DNA of 12,745 nt, taken from assembly GCA_964429805.1 (NCBI GenBank), contig CAYSDH010000080.1, positions 1 to 12,745 of the forward strand, written 5' to 3'. The first letter of the stretch is position 1, and each line of letters opens with the position of its first letter. The translations under genes were made by a program, and so were the position numbers. The stretch comes from CAYSDH01 sp964429805. Lineage in GTDB: Bacteria > Bacteroidota > Bacteroidia > Flavobacteriales_D > JABDKJ01. The notes beneath the pieces were generated by a model. That model ran no database searches, had not been told where the DNA came from, and saw only the letters and a program-made list of their open reading frames with translations. This document shows, in pieces, positions 1-8,034 of this stretch.

Positions 1-1
1 G

Positions 2-1138
2 CTGACAGATGGTGTCTACCCATTTGTGACTGGAGGTATGCAAAAGCACTCTTTTTATTTACTCAAATATCTGCTCAAGAGTAAAATTAACGTGCTGCTC
101 TATCATTGCACAAAGCCGGAGAATAAAGGAGAACTCGGCAAAGAACTCGGTGAAGTCAATCTTGATTATTTAGAAGAAGTCATTATTCCGTTCCCAAAAG
201 TTGGAGGAATGTTTGATGGCTATTTGCGCAGCTCCATGGCCTATTCGAGGTCAATTATGGCAGGCCTCAAACAGAAAGGTGATGTGGACTACATATACGC
301 TCAAGGCTTCACGCCATGGGCACTTGTAGATGCCAAAAAGAGAGGTGAAGCGATGGCGCCCATTTCAGTCAACTTTCATGGTCTTGAGATGTTTCAGTAT
401 GCCAGAGGCTTTAAGTCTAAGGTGATACAGTACCTTTTTAAAGGTCCAGTAAAGTTTATCAGTCAGCATGCCGACATCTCATACTCGCTCGGAGGTAAGT
501 TGACGGATATTTTAACCTCAATTACTGACAAAGAAAAAGTCAGAGTCATTCCCATCGGACTTGAGGAGTCCTGGCTTAGAGATGTCAACGACATTAGTGG
601 GAGCAAAGAAACCTTAAACGTGGCTTTCATTGGTCGTTATGAGCGTAGAAAGGGAGTGGAAGAGCTTAACGAAGTGATGAGCAGAATGTCTGATGATTCA
701 GTGCATTTCCACTTGATAGGGCCTATTCCAGACTCAAAAAAGAATACTTCTTCTTCAGTCACATACTATGGCTTGGTCAAACAAGAGTCAGAGATCAAAG
801 ACATACTTGACGCTTGTGACGTGCTCGTGGTACCATCCATGTCTGAAGGCATGCCAACCGTTATTCTAGAAGCAATGGCACGCGGCTTGGCAATAATTGC
901 TAGTGATGTAGGGGCTGTGGCTTCAGAAGTTTCTGATGACAATGGCTGGCTGATTGAAGCAGGCAATGCTCAACAGCTGTATGCGTATCTTCGTGCGGCA
1001 ATGGAATTAGATTCAGATTCTCTCAAACAAATGAAAATTCGCTCTCGTCTGAAAGTGGAAGAGAATTTTCTATGGACTAGGATTATCAATCTGACCATCG
1101 ATCAGATACACGATGACTTGAAGCGACTTGCCAGATGA
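2..1138 (+). CDS. GT4-family glycosyltransferase, 5' end cut off by window edge
   Basis: A retaining, nucleotide-sugar-dependent glycosyltransferase of the GT4/GT-B type, expected to add one sugar to a lipid-linked polysaccharide repeat unit on the cytoplasmic side of the inner membrane. The frame is open from base 2: the codons before the GTG at 26 read LTDGVYPF and run into VTGGMQKHS, the usual N-terminal GT4 donor/acceptor loop. The GTG at 26 is therefore an internal valine codon and the true start lies upstream, probably by only a few codons. Counting from that codon, the second Rossmann domain shows GRYERRKG at about 203-210 and the E-x7-E motif (SEGMPTVILE) with E274 and E282. Stop TGA 1136-1138 overlaps the next start as ATGA, which suggests translational coupling. 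Family call is firm; donor sugar and linkage cannot be read from sequence. Confidence 0.93.
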   Translation: MTDGVYPFVTGGMQKHSFYLLKYLLKSKINVLLYHCTKPENKGELGKELGEVNLDYLEEVIIPFPKVGGMFDGYLRSSMAYSRSIMAGLKQKGDVDYIYAQGFTPWALVDAKKRGEAMAPISVNFHGLEMFQYARGFKSKVIQYLFKGPVKFISQHADISYSLGGKLTDILTSITDKEKVRVIPIGLEESWLRDVNDISGSKETLNVAFIGRYERRKGVEELNEVMSRMSDDSVHFHLIGPIPDSKKNTSSSVTYYGLVKQESEIKDILDACDVLVVPSMSEGMPTVILEAMARGLAIIASDVGAVASEVSDDNGWLIEAGNAQQLYAYLRAAMELDSDSLKQMKIRSRLKVEENFLWTRIINLTIDQIHDDLKRLAR

Positions 1139-2466
1139 TGACCATTGTCAAAGAGAACCTTCAGTTTACCATCATTTTGATGGTATGGCTGGCTAGTGGC
1201 TTTTTGGCGGGTCCTTTAGCTTTTGTCGTTGTGGGTATTAGCATTTTGTTATTGTCCAGAAGGCAGTATTATCCCGAGTTGTTTGCGGGCTTTTGGCTCA
1301 TACTCATGCTCAGCGATACCCGCATAGATTGGCTCCAATTTACTGGTCAGCTTAAGGTCATATACATGCTCCTGCTTGGCCTAGTGCTATTTATACGGAG
1401 GGACGAGCTACAGAAAAGTGGCAATACACTGTTCGTCTATTTCATTCCATTCTTTGTCTGGATTATTATCATGGTGTTTAAGTCACCAGATACCTTCAAG
1501 TGTATCCAAAAGACAGTGTCTTACATTCTGCTCTTTCTTATTGTGCCGTACTTCATAAACAACATGCTACGCAGAGACCATCGCCAATTCATGCGGCTGA
1601 TTGTTTATCTCATTATCATGTACCTCGGGCTATCTATCGTCATGAAGTACATTGCGCCTCAAGAGTTATACCTCGCTGGCCGATACAGAGGCTTCATGGG
1701 AAATCCAAATGGGCTAGGGGTGCTCGTGGCGCTAATGCTCATGCTGGTCGATAATTTCTTACAAAAAGTGCCTAATCTGCTAAGTAAGATTGAAAAAATA
1801 GTGCTCATCGCGGTCATCATTCTGAGTCTCTATTACTGTAAATCGCGTTCGGCCATTTTTGCACTCTTACTCTATTTCTTTTTTAGTCGGGTCAAGTATA
1901 TGCACGGCTTCTTAGGGTTCATCACCTTTATTATTGCCCTCATCAGTTTTTCTGCCATCTCCGAAAACTTGCCTTTGGTTATTTCCTATTTGGGTCTAGA
2001 AGAGTATTTGCGGGTGGATACATTAGATCAGGCCTCAGGTAGATTTATCGCCTGGAATTTTGCTTGGGAGCACATTCAGGATCATTTCTTTGTCGGTCAA
2101 GGCTATACCTACACGGAGTATTACTTTGGTAAAAACTATCACCTCTTGAGTAGAATGGGTCACTTGGGAAATGCCCATAACAGCTTTCTTACCTTTTGGC
2201 TAGATACTGGTCTCATTGGGCTAGTCTTGTTTGTCATTCCCTTTGTTCTGGTATTTCTTAAAGCATCTAAGGTCAACTCACATTCTATTCCAGTGCTCTA
2301 CGCCATTCTGTTTAGCGCCAATTTTGAGTCTTGGCTCATTGGTAGTCTTAATCCCTTTACTATTTGCCTCATATCCATTTTGTGCGTGCTCGAGTTTGAC
2401 TTGAGCCCGTATCAGATAGAAGAGGAAGCCAGTGAAAAAATCATTAATGCACCTGCTTATGGCTGA
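1135..2466 (+). CDS. O-antigen ligase / Wzy-type polysaccharide polymerase, integral membrane protein
   Basis: A 443-residue polytopic inner-membrane protein with roughly 10-12 hydrophobic segments spread from about residue 8 to 425. It fits the O-antigen ligase/Wzy_C superfamily: NPNGLG in a membrane segment (190-195) after RGFMG, then a large presumably periplasmic loop with SGRFIAW (301-307), the GQGY turn near 321-324 and the HNSFL motif at 348-352 followed by a G-rich transmembrane helix. These are the landmark positions of the family. In this context it most likely polymerises undecaprenyl-linked repeat units in the periplasm (Wzy role); ligation of glycan to lipid or protein is the alternative, because the superfamily covers both. 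Start ATG at 1135 gives a 4-bp ATGA overlap with the preceding gene; a second ATG at 1138 directly follows and is equally possible. The last 35 bp overlap the longest form of the next gene. Confidence 0.85.
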   Translation: MMTIVKENLQFTIILMVWLASGFLAGPLAFVVVGISILLLSRRQYYPELFAGFWLILMLSDTRIDWLQFTGQLKVIYMLLLGLVLFIRRDELQKSGNTLFVYFIPFFVWIIIMVFKSPDTFKCIQKTVSYILLFLIVPYFINNMLRRDHRQFMRLIVYLIIMYLGLSIVMKYIAPQELYLAGRYRGFMGNPNGLGVLVALMLMLVDNFLQKVPNLLSKIEKIVLIAVIILSLYYCKSRSAIFALLLYFFFSRVKYMHGFLGFITFIIALISFSAISENLPLVISYLGLEEYLRVDTLDQASGRFIAWNFAWEHIQDHFFVGQGYTYTEYYFGKNYHLLSRMGHLGNAHNSFLTFWLDTGLIGLVLFVIPFVLVFLKASKVNSHSIPVLYAILFSANFESWLIGSLNPFTICLISILCVLEFDLSPYQIEEEASEKIINAPAYG

Positions 2467-3508
2467 TCATGTGGTATTCTTATACAGCGAGATGGCTGGG
2501 TACTTTCAGTCCTGTGTCAAAGCGCTTGCCAAGGCTGGAGTGCAAGTCACCGTTTTTCATTGGCCAGTAAATCCTGAGGCACCCTTTAAGTTTGATCAGA
2601 TAGATGGTGTAGAGTTTAAAGATCGTTCTCAGTTTGACACCGCTGCACTGACCAAAGCAGTTCAAGCACTTCAGCCAAAAGCCATCGTAACCAGCGGGTG
2701 GATGGATAAGGGGTACACCAAAGTGGTGTCGTCATTCAAAAAGAGAATTCCCACTTTGCTGATCATAGACAACCACTGGACTGGCTCTTTGAAGCTAAAG
2801 ACCCTCTGTGCCTTGTCTTCAGTAAAGGTGAGAGACAAGTTCACTCATTCCTGGGTCGCTGGCGAACCGCAGGCCGTCTACGCATATAAACTTGGTTTCA
2901 AGAACTCAGAAATACTCAAAGGCTTTTACTCAGCCGACATCGCCTTGTTTAACAGTTTCTATCCAAAGAAGAAGGAGTTGATAGGGCAGAGTTTCCCTAA
3001 AGTGTTTGTCTACGTGGGTAGATACGTCAGACACAAAGGCATTTTCGAGATGTGGGAGGCATTCTCAGAAGCCAATAAAGCTCATGGAGAAGAGTGGCAG
3101 TTATGGTGCCTAGGCACAGGAGATGAATATGAGAATAGGGTAGAGTCAGCGAACATTAAGCACTTTGGCTTTGTACAGCCTTCAGAAATGGAAGAGATAG
3201 TGTCAAAGGCTGGAGTATTTGTGCTCCCTAGCAAATTTGAGCCTTGGGGTGTTGTTGTGCATGAGTTTGCTGCTGCTGGTTTTCCGTTACTCCTGAGCAA
3301 GGCAGTAGGGGCCTCGTCTCATTTTCTTGAATCTGGCAAGAATGGGATGGAGTTTGACATTTCAGATCTAGATGCGTTTAAAGCATCCTTTTCATATTTC
3401 ATGCGTCTTTCTAATGGTGAGTTATCACAAATGTCTGAGAGAAGCCACGATAGAGGGCAGTCCATTAGCCCCCAAAAGTGGGTGGACACATTGAGACCTT
3501 TGTTGTAA
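2459..3508 (+). CDS. GT4-family glycosyltransferase
   Basis: Second GT-B glycosyltransferase of the operon, 349 residues from the chosen ATG. The C-terminal nucleotide-sugar-binding domain is clear: YVGRYVRHKG at about 185-194 and an E-x7-E motif in FEPWGVVVHE with the glutamates at about 261 and 269. Three in-frame starts are possible: GTG 2432, ATG 2447 and ATG 2459. I prefer 2459 because it leaves an 8-bp overlap (ATGGCTGA) with the polymerase stop, the same geometry as at 7480-7487 (ATGTCTGA), and because it puts the first beta strand (HVVFLYS) directly after the start. A GAAGAGGAAG tract just before the GTG keeps 2432 open, giving 358 residues. The N-terminal domain is less like typical GT4 proteins than the C-terminal one, so the acceptor is unknown. 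Stop TAA 3506-3508 forms part of a possible promoter box. Confidence 0.9.
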   Translation: MADHVVFLYSEMAGYFQSCVKALAKAGVQVTVFHWPVNPEAPFKFDQIDGVEFKDRSQFDTAALTKAVQALQPKAIVTSGWMDKGYTKVVSSFKKRIPTLLIIDNHWTGSLKLKTLCALSSVKVRDKFTHSWVAGEPQAVYAYKLGFKNSEILKGFYSADIALFNSFYPKKKELIGQSFPKVFVYVGRYVRHKGIFEMWEAFSEANKAHGEEWQLWCLGTGDEYENRVESANIKHFGFVQPSEMEEIVSKAGVFVLPSKFEPWGVVVHEFAAAGFPLLLSKAVGASSHFLESGKNGMEFDISDLDAFKASFSYFMRLSNGELSQMSERSHDRGQSISPQKWVDTLRPLL

Positions 3509-3513
3509 CTTTG
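3506..3513 (+). promoter_or_regulatory. Candidate internal operon promoter, -7 box TAACTTTG
   Basis: TAACTTTG is an exact match to the Bacteroidota -7 consensus TAnnTTTG. It begins in the stop codon of the preceding glycosyltransferase gene and sits in the only real gap (30 bp) of the operon. A start site about 7 bp downstream would leave a leader of roughly 19 nt before the TTG start at 3539. The -33 element is weak: only GTG at 3482-3484, 21 bp upstream, instead of TTG/TTTG. It may be a secondary promoter for the epimerase-asnB-GT4-acetyltransferase-GT2 half of the operon. Confidence 0.35.
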
Positions 3514-3538
3514 AGTATACAGCTAAAACACGGAAGAT

Positions 3539-4477
3539 TTGAACACTATTTTAGTAACAGGAGGGGCGGGATTTATAGCCAGCGAAGTAGTAATAAGACT
3601 ATGTCAAAACCCTGAAAATCATGTCATTGTAGTCGACAACTTGATTACAGGCAACACCAAAAAACTTCCTCTTGCCGCTTACGACAATCTCCATTTCATC
3701 AAATGTGATGTAAATAGCTACGAAGACATCGCGGGTGTGTTTTACGCCTACAACTTTGATTTTGTGTTTCACTATGCCGCCCTGGTTGGTGTGCAGCGTA
3801 CATTAAGAAATCCTGTCAGAGTGCTTGATGACATTACAGGAATCAAGAATATCCTACGTTTATCCAAGAACTCGAAGGTTCAGCGAGTCTATTACAGTTC
3901 ATCATCAGAGGTGTATGGTGAGCCGGTAGAGTTTCCTCAAAATGAAGAAACAACTCCGCTTAACTCAAAGCTACCTTATGCCATTGTAAAAAACATCGGG
4001 GAAGCTTCGCTTCGCTCGTATTACCAAGAGTTTGGTCTAGAATACACCATCTTCAGGTTCTTTAATACTTATGGCCCTAAACAAAGCCCTGATTTTGTCA
4101 TCTCTAAGTTTATCAAGGCTGCCTTGAGTGATAATGACATTACGGTATATGGCGATGGGCTACAAACCAGAACATTCTGCTATGTAGATGACAATGTTGA
4201 CGCCTGCTTGAAGACCTTTTATGATGACAGTTATGTCAATGATGTCCTTAATATCGGGTCTGACATTGAGGTAAACATTCTCGAATTGGCCGAGACTATA
4301 ATCAGAATTACAAACTCTAACTCTAAGATTGTTCACTTGCCACCGCTCGAAGAGGGCGACATGACACGCAGGCTCCCTGACAATCAAAAGATGAGAGAAC
4401 TTCTTCAAAGACCAATGATCACCCTAGAAGAAGGATTGAAAAACGTAATTTCGAAGCCGGAATTCATTCTGGCGTAA
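3539..4477 (+). CDS. NAD-dependent epimerase/dehydratase (extended SDR), nucleotide-sugar modifying
   Basis: A 312-residue cytoplasmic extended short-chain dehydrogenase/reductase that should act on an NDP-sugar precursor. Visible landmarks: the N-terminal Rossmann motif TGGAGFIAS (7-15), D33 after the second strand (VVDN, NAD preference), HYAA (78-81), SSSSEVYG (120-127) and the catalytic YAIVK with Y147 and K151, then FFNTYGP and the C-terminal substrate-domain motif YGDGLQTRTFCYVDD. The last pattern is shared by UDP-glucose 4-epimerases, dTDP-glucose 4,6-dehydratases and UDP-glucuronate decarboxylases, so the exact reaction is unresolved. The third glycine of GxxGxxG is alanine (A14). The start must be TTG 3539: the in-frame stop TAA at 3524-3526 lies just upstream with no ATG or GTG between, and the Rossmann strand begins four codons in. 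Stop TAA is followed directly by the asnB ATG (no gap), consistent with coupled translation. Confidence 0.9.
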   Translation: MNTILVTGGAGFIASEVVIRLCQNPENHVIVVDNLITGNTKKLPLAAYDNLHFIKCDVNSYEDIAGVFYAYNFDFVFHYAALVGVQRTLRNPVRVLDDITGIKNILRLSKNSKVQRVYYSSSSEVYGEPVEFPQNEETTPLNSKLPYAIVKNIGEASLRSYYQEFGLEYTIFRFFNTYGPKQSPDFVISKFIKAALSDNDITVYGDGLQTRTFCYVDDNVDACLKTFYDDSYVNDVLNIGSDIEVNILELAETIIRITNSNSKIVHLPPLEEGDMTRRLPDNQKMRELLQRPMITLEEGLKNVISKPEFILA

Positions 4478-6346
4478 ATGTGCGGTATCAATGGGATACT
4501 CGGTCTAGAGTCTCTCGACCGACCCCGAGAAATCATAGGAAAAATGAACGATGCGTTAGCCCACCGTGGGCCTGACGCAGACGGTATCTTCTTATCTGAA
4601 GATGTGGTGCTTGGTCACCGCAGACTATCTATCATTGACCTTTCTGACGCGTCTAATCAGCCTTTTAGAGAGCAGTCTGACAGATACACCATCGTCTATA
4701 ATGGTGAGCTCTATAATTTCAAAGAAATCAAAGCCCGCTTATCTGACTACCCATTTCTCACCGACTGTGATACAGAAGTAGTGCTCGCAGCTTATATGAA
4801 GTGGGGAGCAGATTGTCTTCAATACTTCAACGGCATGTTTGCATTTGCCGTCTGGGATGAAGAAAAAAAGGAGCTGTTCATCGCACGAGATCGATTAGGC
4901 ATCAAGCCGCTTTACTACAGCTACGCGGACTCAGCGCTCATTTTCTCTTCAGAGATGAGAGCCCTCATGTCCAGCGGATTGGTGAAGAAAAAGGTCAGAA
5001 AAGAGTCTGTGGTTGACTTCTTGAGGTATCAAACTGTGCACAGCCCACATACCATTCTTGAAGGAGTGAAAGTGCTTCCATCTGGACATTATTTCCGTGT
5101 GCAAGACAATGAACACGAAATCACACAGTACTGGGATGCTTCATGGAGCCGCACTGAGATGCCCTCTATGTCTCACGAGCAAGTCAAGAAGAAGACCAAA
5201 GAGCTTTTATATGAGAGTGTGGAAAGGCGCACTATTGCAGACGTTCCCTTTGGCGCATTTCTTTCTGGAGGTATTGATTCTAGTGCCATCGTGGGCTTAA
5301 TGTCGCAGTCCATGGACACTCAGGTGAGCACGTTCTCAGTCACTTTCGCAGAAGAAGAGTTTTCTGAAGCCAAGTACGCCAGACAAATTGCCGAGAAGTT
5401 CAATACTGCGCACACAGAAATACAGCTCAGTCCTGAAGAATTTCTGAAAGACCTACCACATTCGCTCAAGAGTATGGATCACCCAAGCGGTGATGGACCT
5501 AATACTTATGTGATTTCAAAAGCCACAAAAGCGGCTGGCATTACCATGGCCCTTTCTGGGCTGGGTGGAGACGAGCTTTTTGCGGGCTATGAGCTGTTTA
5601 GAACATGTGCAGACCTCAACGAAAAACGCTGGCTAACCTCATTTCCAAAAGTGCTCAGAAGGGGAGTAGGACTTGGACTTAATACTCTAAAGCCGAGCAT
5701 TCGTTCAAGAAAAATAAACGAGCTACTCAAACTAGATGCCACCACACTGGACTATGTCTATCCTATGATGAGACGTGTCTTGCTCGATCAAGAGATAGAT
5801 AGCCTTATAAAAAATGGGTCAAAAATGAAGGACCCTGTGCGTCAATTGGCTGAAGAAATGGGGCCGAGCAATAAGAACCTTCCATTCCTAAGCCAGGTGT
5901 CGGTGCTTGAACTATCTACCTACATGCAGCATGTGCTGTTGAGGGATTCTGATCAGATGAGTATGGCTCATGCCTTAGAAGTGAGGGTGCCCTTTTTGGA
6001 TCACAATCTTGTAGAATTTGCCTTGGCCATTGATGACTCGGTCAAGTATCCACATACTCCAAAAAAGCTTCTGACAGACGCCTTAGGTGAAATGCTGCCA
6101 GACAGCATCGTCAACCGTCCAAAGATGGGCTTCACCTTCCCTTGGGACTCATGGATGAGAAATGAGCTCTTTGACTTGTGCGACAAAGCCATTGACTCCT
6201 TGAAGCGCAGAGACCTGATGAGCGAGCAAGGAATTGATGAGCTCTGGAAAAAATTCTTAAACAGAGACCCGAATGTATCTTACTCGCGCATTTGGCCACT
6301 AGTCGTCTTAGAAACTTGGATGCAGAATAATGGAGTCGAAGCCTAA
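4478..6346 (+). CDS. asnB: Asparagine synthetase (glutamine-hydrolysing) family amidotransferase
   Basis: A 622-residue class-II glutamine amidotransferase fused to an ATP-pyrophosphatase synthetase domain, full length for AsnB. The N-terminal Ntn-hydrolase domain starts MCGINGILG, so Cys2 becomes the nucleophile after Met removal; RGPDADG (30-36), GHRRLSIIDLS (46-56), YNGELYN (74-80) and DTE (98-100) line the glutamine site. The synthetase domain has the ATP-binding PP-loop SGGIDSS (263-269), LSGLGGDELFAGY (from 359) and, near the end, VRVPFLDH and RPKMGF. All catalytic residues I can check are present. The classic reaction makes asparagine from aspartate, ATP and glutamine. Inside a polysaccharide operon, relatives are thought to amidate a carboxyl group on a sugar such as a uronic acid; that role is inferred from context only. 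The ATG abuts the epimerase stop, and its 3' end overlaps the next gene by 17 bp. Confidence 0.93.
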   Translation: MCGINGILGLESLDRPREIIGKMNDALAHRGPDADGIFLSEDVVLGHRRLSIIDLSDASNQPFREQSDRYTIVYNGELYNFKEIKARLSDYPFLTDCDTEVVLAAYMKWGADCLQYFNGMFAFAVWDEEKKELFIARDRLGIKPLYYSYADSALIFSSEMRALMSSGLVKKKVRKESVVDFLRYQTVHSPHTILEGVKVLPSGHYFRVQDNEHEITQYWDASWSRTEMPSMSHEQVKKKTKELLYESVERRTIADVPFGAFLSGGIDSSAIVGLMSQSMDTQVSTFSVTFAEEEFSEAKYARQIAEKFNTAHTEIQLSPEEFLKDLPHSLKSMDHPSGDGPNTYVISKATKAAGITMALSGLGGDELFAGYELFRTCADLNEKRWLTSFPKVLRRGVGLGLNTLKPSIRSRKINELLKLDATTLDYVYPMMRRVLLDQEIDSLIKNGSKMKDPVRQLAEEMGPSNKNLPFLSQVSVLELSTYMQHVLLRDSDQMSMAHALEVRVPFLDHNLVEFALAIDDSVKYPHTPKKLLTDALGEMLPDSIVNRPKMGFTFPWDSWMRNELFDLCDKAIDSLKRRDLMSEQGIDELWKKFLNRDPNVSYSRIWPLVVLETWMQNNGVEA

Positions 6347-7487
6347 AGTTCTGATGTTTATAGATTGGTATGTCCCAGCCTTCAAAGCTGGTGGACCCAT
6401 TAGGTCTTGCGCCAACATTGTTAGTCACCTGAGTGCTGACATAGACTTTCTAATCATCACTGGCGATAGAGATTATACCGAGTCCACCCCATTGTCAGGC
6501 ATTGAACCCAACAAGTGGACCGCTGGGAGAGAAGGTGAGCAAGTGCTCTATCTTAGTCCAGGTAGGAGGGGCAAGAAGAATCTAGAACAGTACATAAGCC
6601 AAGTTCAGGTTGACTTGGTGTACATCAATGGTGTGTTTTCAAAAGAGTTTTCGATTAGACCTCTTGAGATTTTTTCAAAGAGAAAAGAGCCTGTAATCGT
6701 TGCTACTAGAGGAATGTTTCGCCCAAGCGCCCTGGCGATAAAGTCCTTGAAGAAAAAAGTATTCTTGGCCTATGTAAAAGCGAGAGGCCTATACCGCAAC
6801 GTGTGTTTTCATGCCACTGATTCTGATGAAGAGTCAGACATTAAAGCTCTACTCGGTCAGGAAGTCAAAGTGATTAAAGCAGGCAATCTGCCTCGTAAAA
6901 TTTCAGCCCAAACTGAAAAAGCGCGGGCCAAAAAGTCAGGCATCTTGCATCTTGTCTATGCCGCTAGAATTGCACCAGAAAAAAACCTACTTGAGCTTTT
7001 AGAAATTCTGGATTCTTTAAGTCTTAGAGAGAACGAGACGATAGTGCTTAAAATATTTGGCGCGCTATACAACGAAATCTACTGGAATTCTTGCCTGCAG
7101 GTCATTTCCCGCATCGATGAGCGGATTGATATAGATGTAACAGATGCTGTGCCGCCTGATGAGTTAATCTCAGTGCTTTCTGAAGCCGATGTAATGGTGC
7201 TTGCCACGCGAGGAGAGAACTTTGGCCACATCATATTAGAAAGCATGATGGAAGGAACCCCAGTTATTATTTCTGCGCACACGCCTTGGCAAGGTTTGGC
7301 CGAAAAGAATGCCGGAGTGGTTTGTACCCAAAGACAAGACTATCTTGATGCCCTCCGCACATTTCTCAATATGGACCAGTCAGCTTATTCGCATTGGTCC
7401 AAGGGGGCATATGCCACGGCATACAATTACTGTACTGACCAAAGTGTCATCAACATGAATAAAGACCTATTTTTAAAACATGTCTGA
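6330..7487 (+). CDS. GT4-family glycosyltransferase
   Basis: Third GT-B glycosyltransferase of the operon, 385 residues. The N-terminus carries the nucleotide-sugar/acceptor loop FKAGGPIRS (18-26), and the C-terminal Rossmann domain has YAARIAPEKN (210-219) and the E-x7-E motif in ENFGHIILE with E296 and E304. This places it in GT4, as a retaining sugar transferase at the inner face of the cytoplasmic membrane. ATG 6330 lies inside the 3' end of asnB (17-bp overlap); a second in-frame ATG at 6354 would remove eight residues and the overlap but would start in the first beta strand (LMFIDW), so 6330 is preferred. The stop TGA overlaps the acetyltransferase start by 8 bp. Donor and acceptor sugars are unknown. 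Confidence 0.92.
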   Translation: MESKPKVLMFIDWYVPAFKAGGPIRSCANIVSHLSADIDFLIITGDRDYTESTPLSGIEPNKWTAGREGEQVLYLSPGRRGKKNLEQYISQVQVDLVYINGVFSKEFSIRPLEIFSKRKEPVIVATRGMFRPSALAIKSLKKKVFLAYVKARGLYRNVCFHATDSDEESDIKALLGQEVKVIKAGNLPRKISAQTEKARAKKSGILHLVYAARIAPEKNLLELLEILDSLSLRENETIVLKIFGALYNEIYWNSCLQVISRIDERIDIDVTDAVPPDELISVLSEADVMVLATRGENFGHIILESMMEGTPVIISAHTPWQGLAEKNAGVVCTQRQDYLDALRTFLNMDQSAYSHWSKGAYATAYNYCTDQSVINMNKDLFLKHV

Positions 7488-8034
7488 AACTGACCTTTCC
7501 ACTTTTGATAATTCGGATTACCGTCCGGGAAGCATCATTGCGCGAGCCATCTGGTATCTAACGAACTTGCTTTTCATTCATAATAAGTGGTTTCCATTTA
7601 TGGGGTTTAAGCGATTTATTCTTCGGCTCTTTGGATCTAAAGTTGGCAAGGGTGTAGTCATCAAGCCGGGAGTGAATATCAAGTACCCGTGGAAATTGAA
7701 GATTGGCGATCACACATGGATTGGCGAAGACGTCTGGATAGACAATCTCGGACAAGTAGACATTGCGGCTCATTGCTGTGTCTCTCAAGGAGCTCAGCTG
7801 CTCTGTGGTAATCACAATTACAAGAAGAGCACCTTTGACCTCATTGTCGGTGATATCAAACTAGAGAAAGGTGTATGGATAGGAGCCAAGTCCATTGTTA
7901 CTGGCGGTGTGACTGTGCATTCGCATGCAGTGCTTTCGGTAAACTCTGTGGCTAGTCAAGATTTAGATGCCTACAGTATATATGTCGGTATTCCTGCGGC
8001 AAAAGTCAGAGAGCGTAAAATCCAATCTGAATGA
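7480..8034 (+). CDS. WcaF-like hexapeptide-repeat O-acetyltransferase
   Basis: A 184-residue left-handed beta-helix acyltransferase that should transfer acetyl from acetyl-CoA to a hydroxyl on the growing glycan or its precursor. The N-terminal stretch (YRPGSIIARAIWYL, then a hydrophobic NKWFPF segment) is typical of the WcaF group of colanic-acid-type acetyltransferases. Imperfect hexapeptide turns follow: IGDHTWIGEDVWIDN (75-89), then VDIAAHCCVSQGAQL, and later GVWIGAKSIVTGGVTV. The loop CGNHNY contains H112, the likely catalytic histidine. The protein closes with VGIPAAKVRERK, the standard end of this family. It overlaps the preceding glycosyltransferase by 8 bp and the following one by 4 bp (ATGA), so it is firmly part of the operon. 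The acetylated position is not predictable. Confidence 0.9.
   Translation: MSETDLSTFDNSDYRPGSIIARAIWYLTNLLFIHNKWFPFMGFKRFILRLFGSKVGKGVVIKPGVNIKYPWKLKIGDHTWIGEDVWIDNLGQVDIAAHCCVSQGAQLLCGNHNYKKSTFDLIVGDIKLEKGVWIGAKSIVTGGVTVHSHAVLSVNSVASQDLDAYSIYVGIPAAKVRERKIQSE

Noticed and set aside
26..28. GTG at 26 as the start of the first glycosyltransferase
   Set aside because: The frame is open upstream to the window edge and encodes the conserved LTDGVYPF lead-in to the GGMQKHS loop, so this is an internal valine.
6132..6428. 98-codon minus-strand open frame across the asnB/GT4 junction
   Set aside because: It lies antisense to two well-supported genes, has no recognisable domain and an arginine/serine-rich composition typical of a shadow frame.
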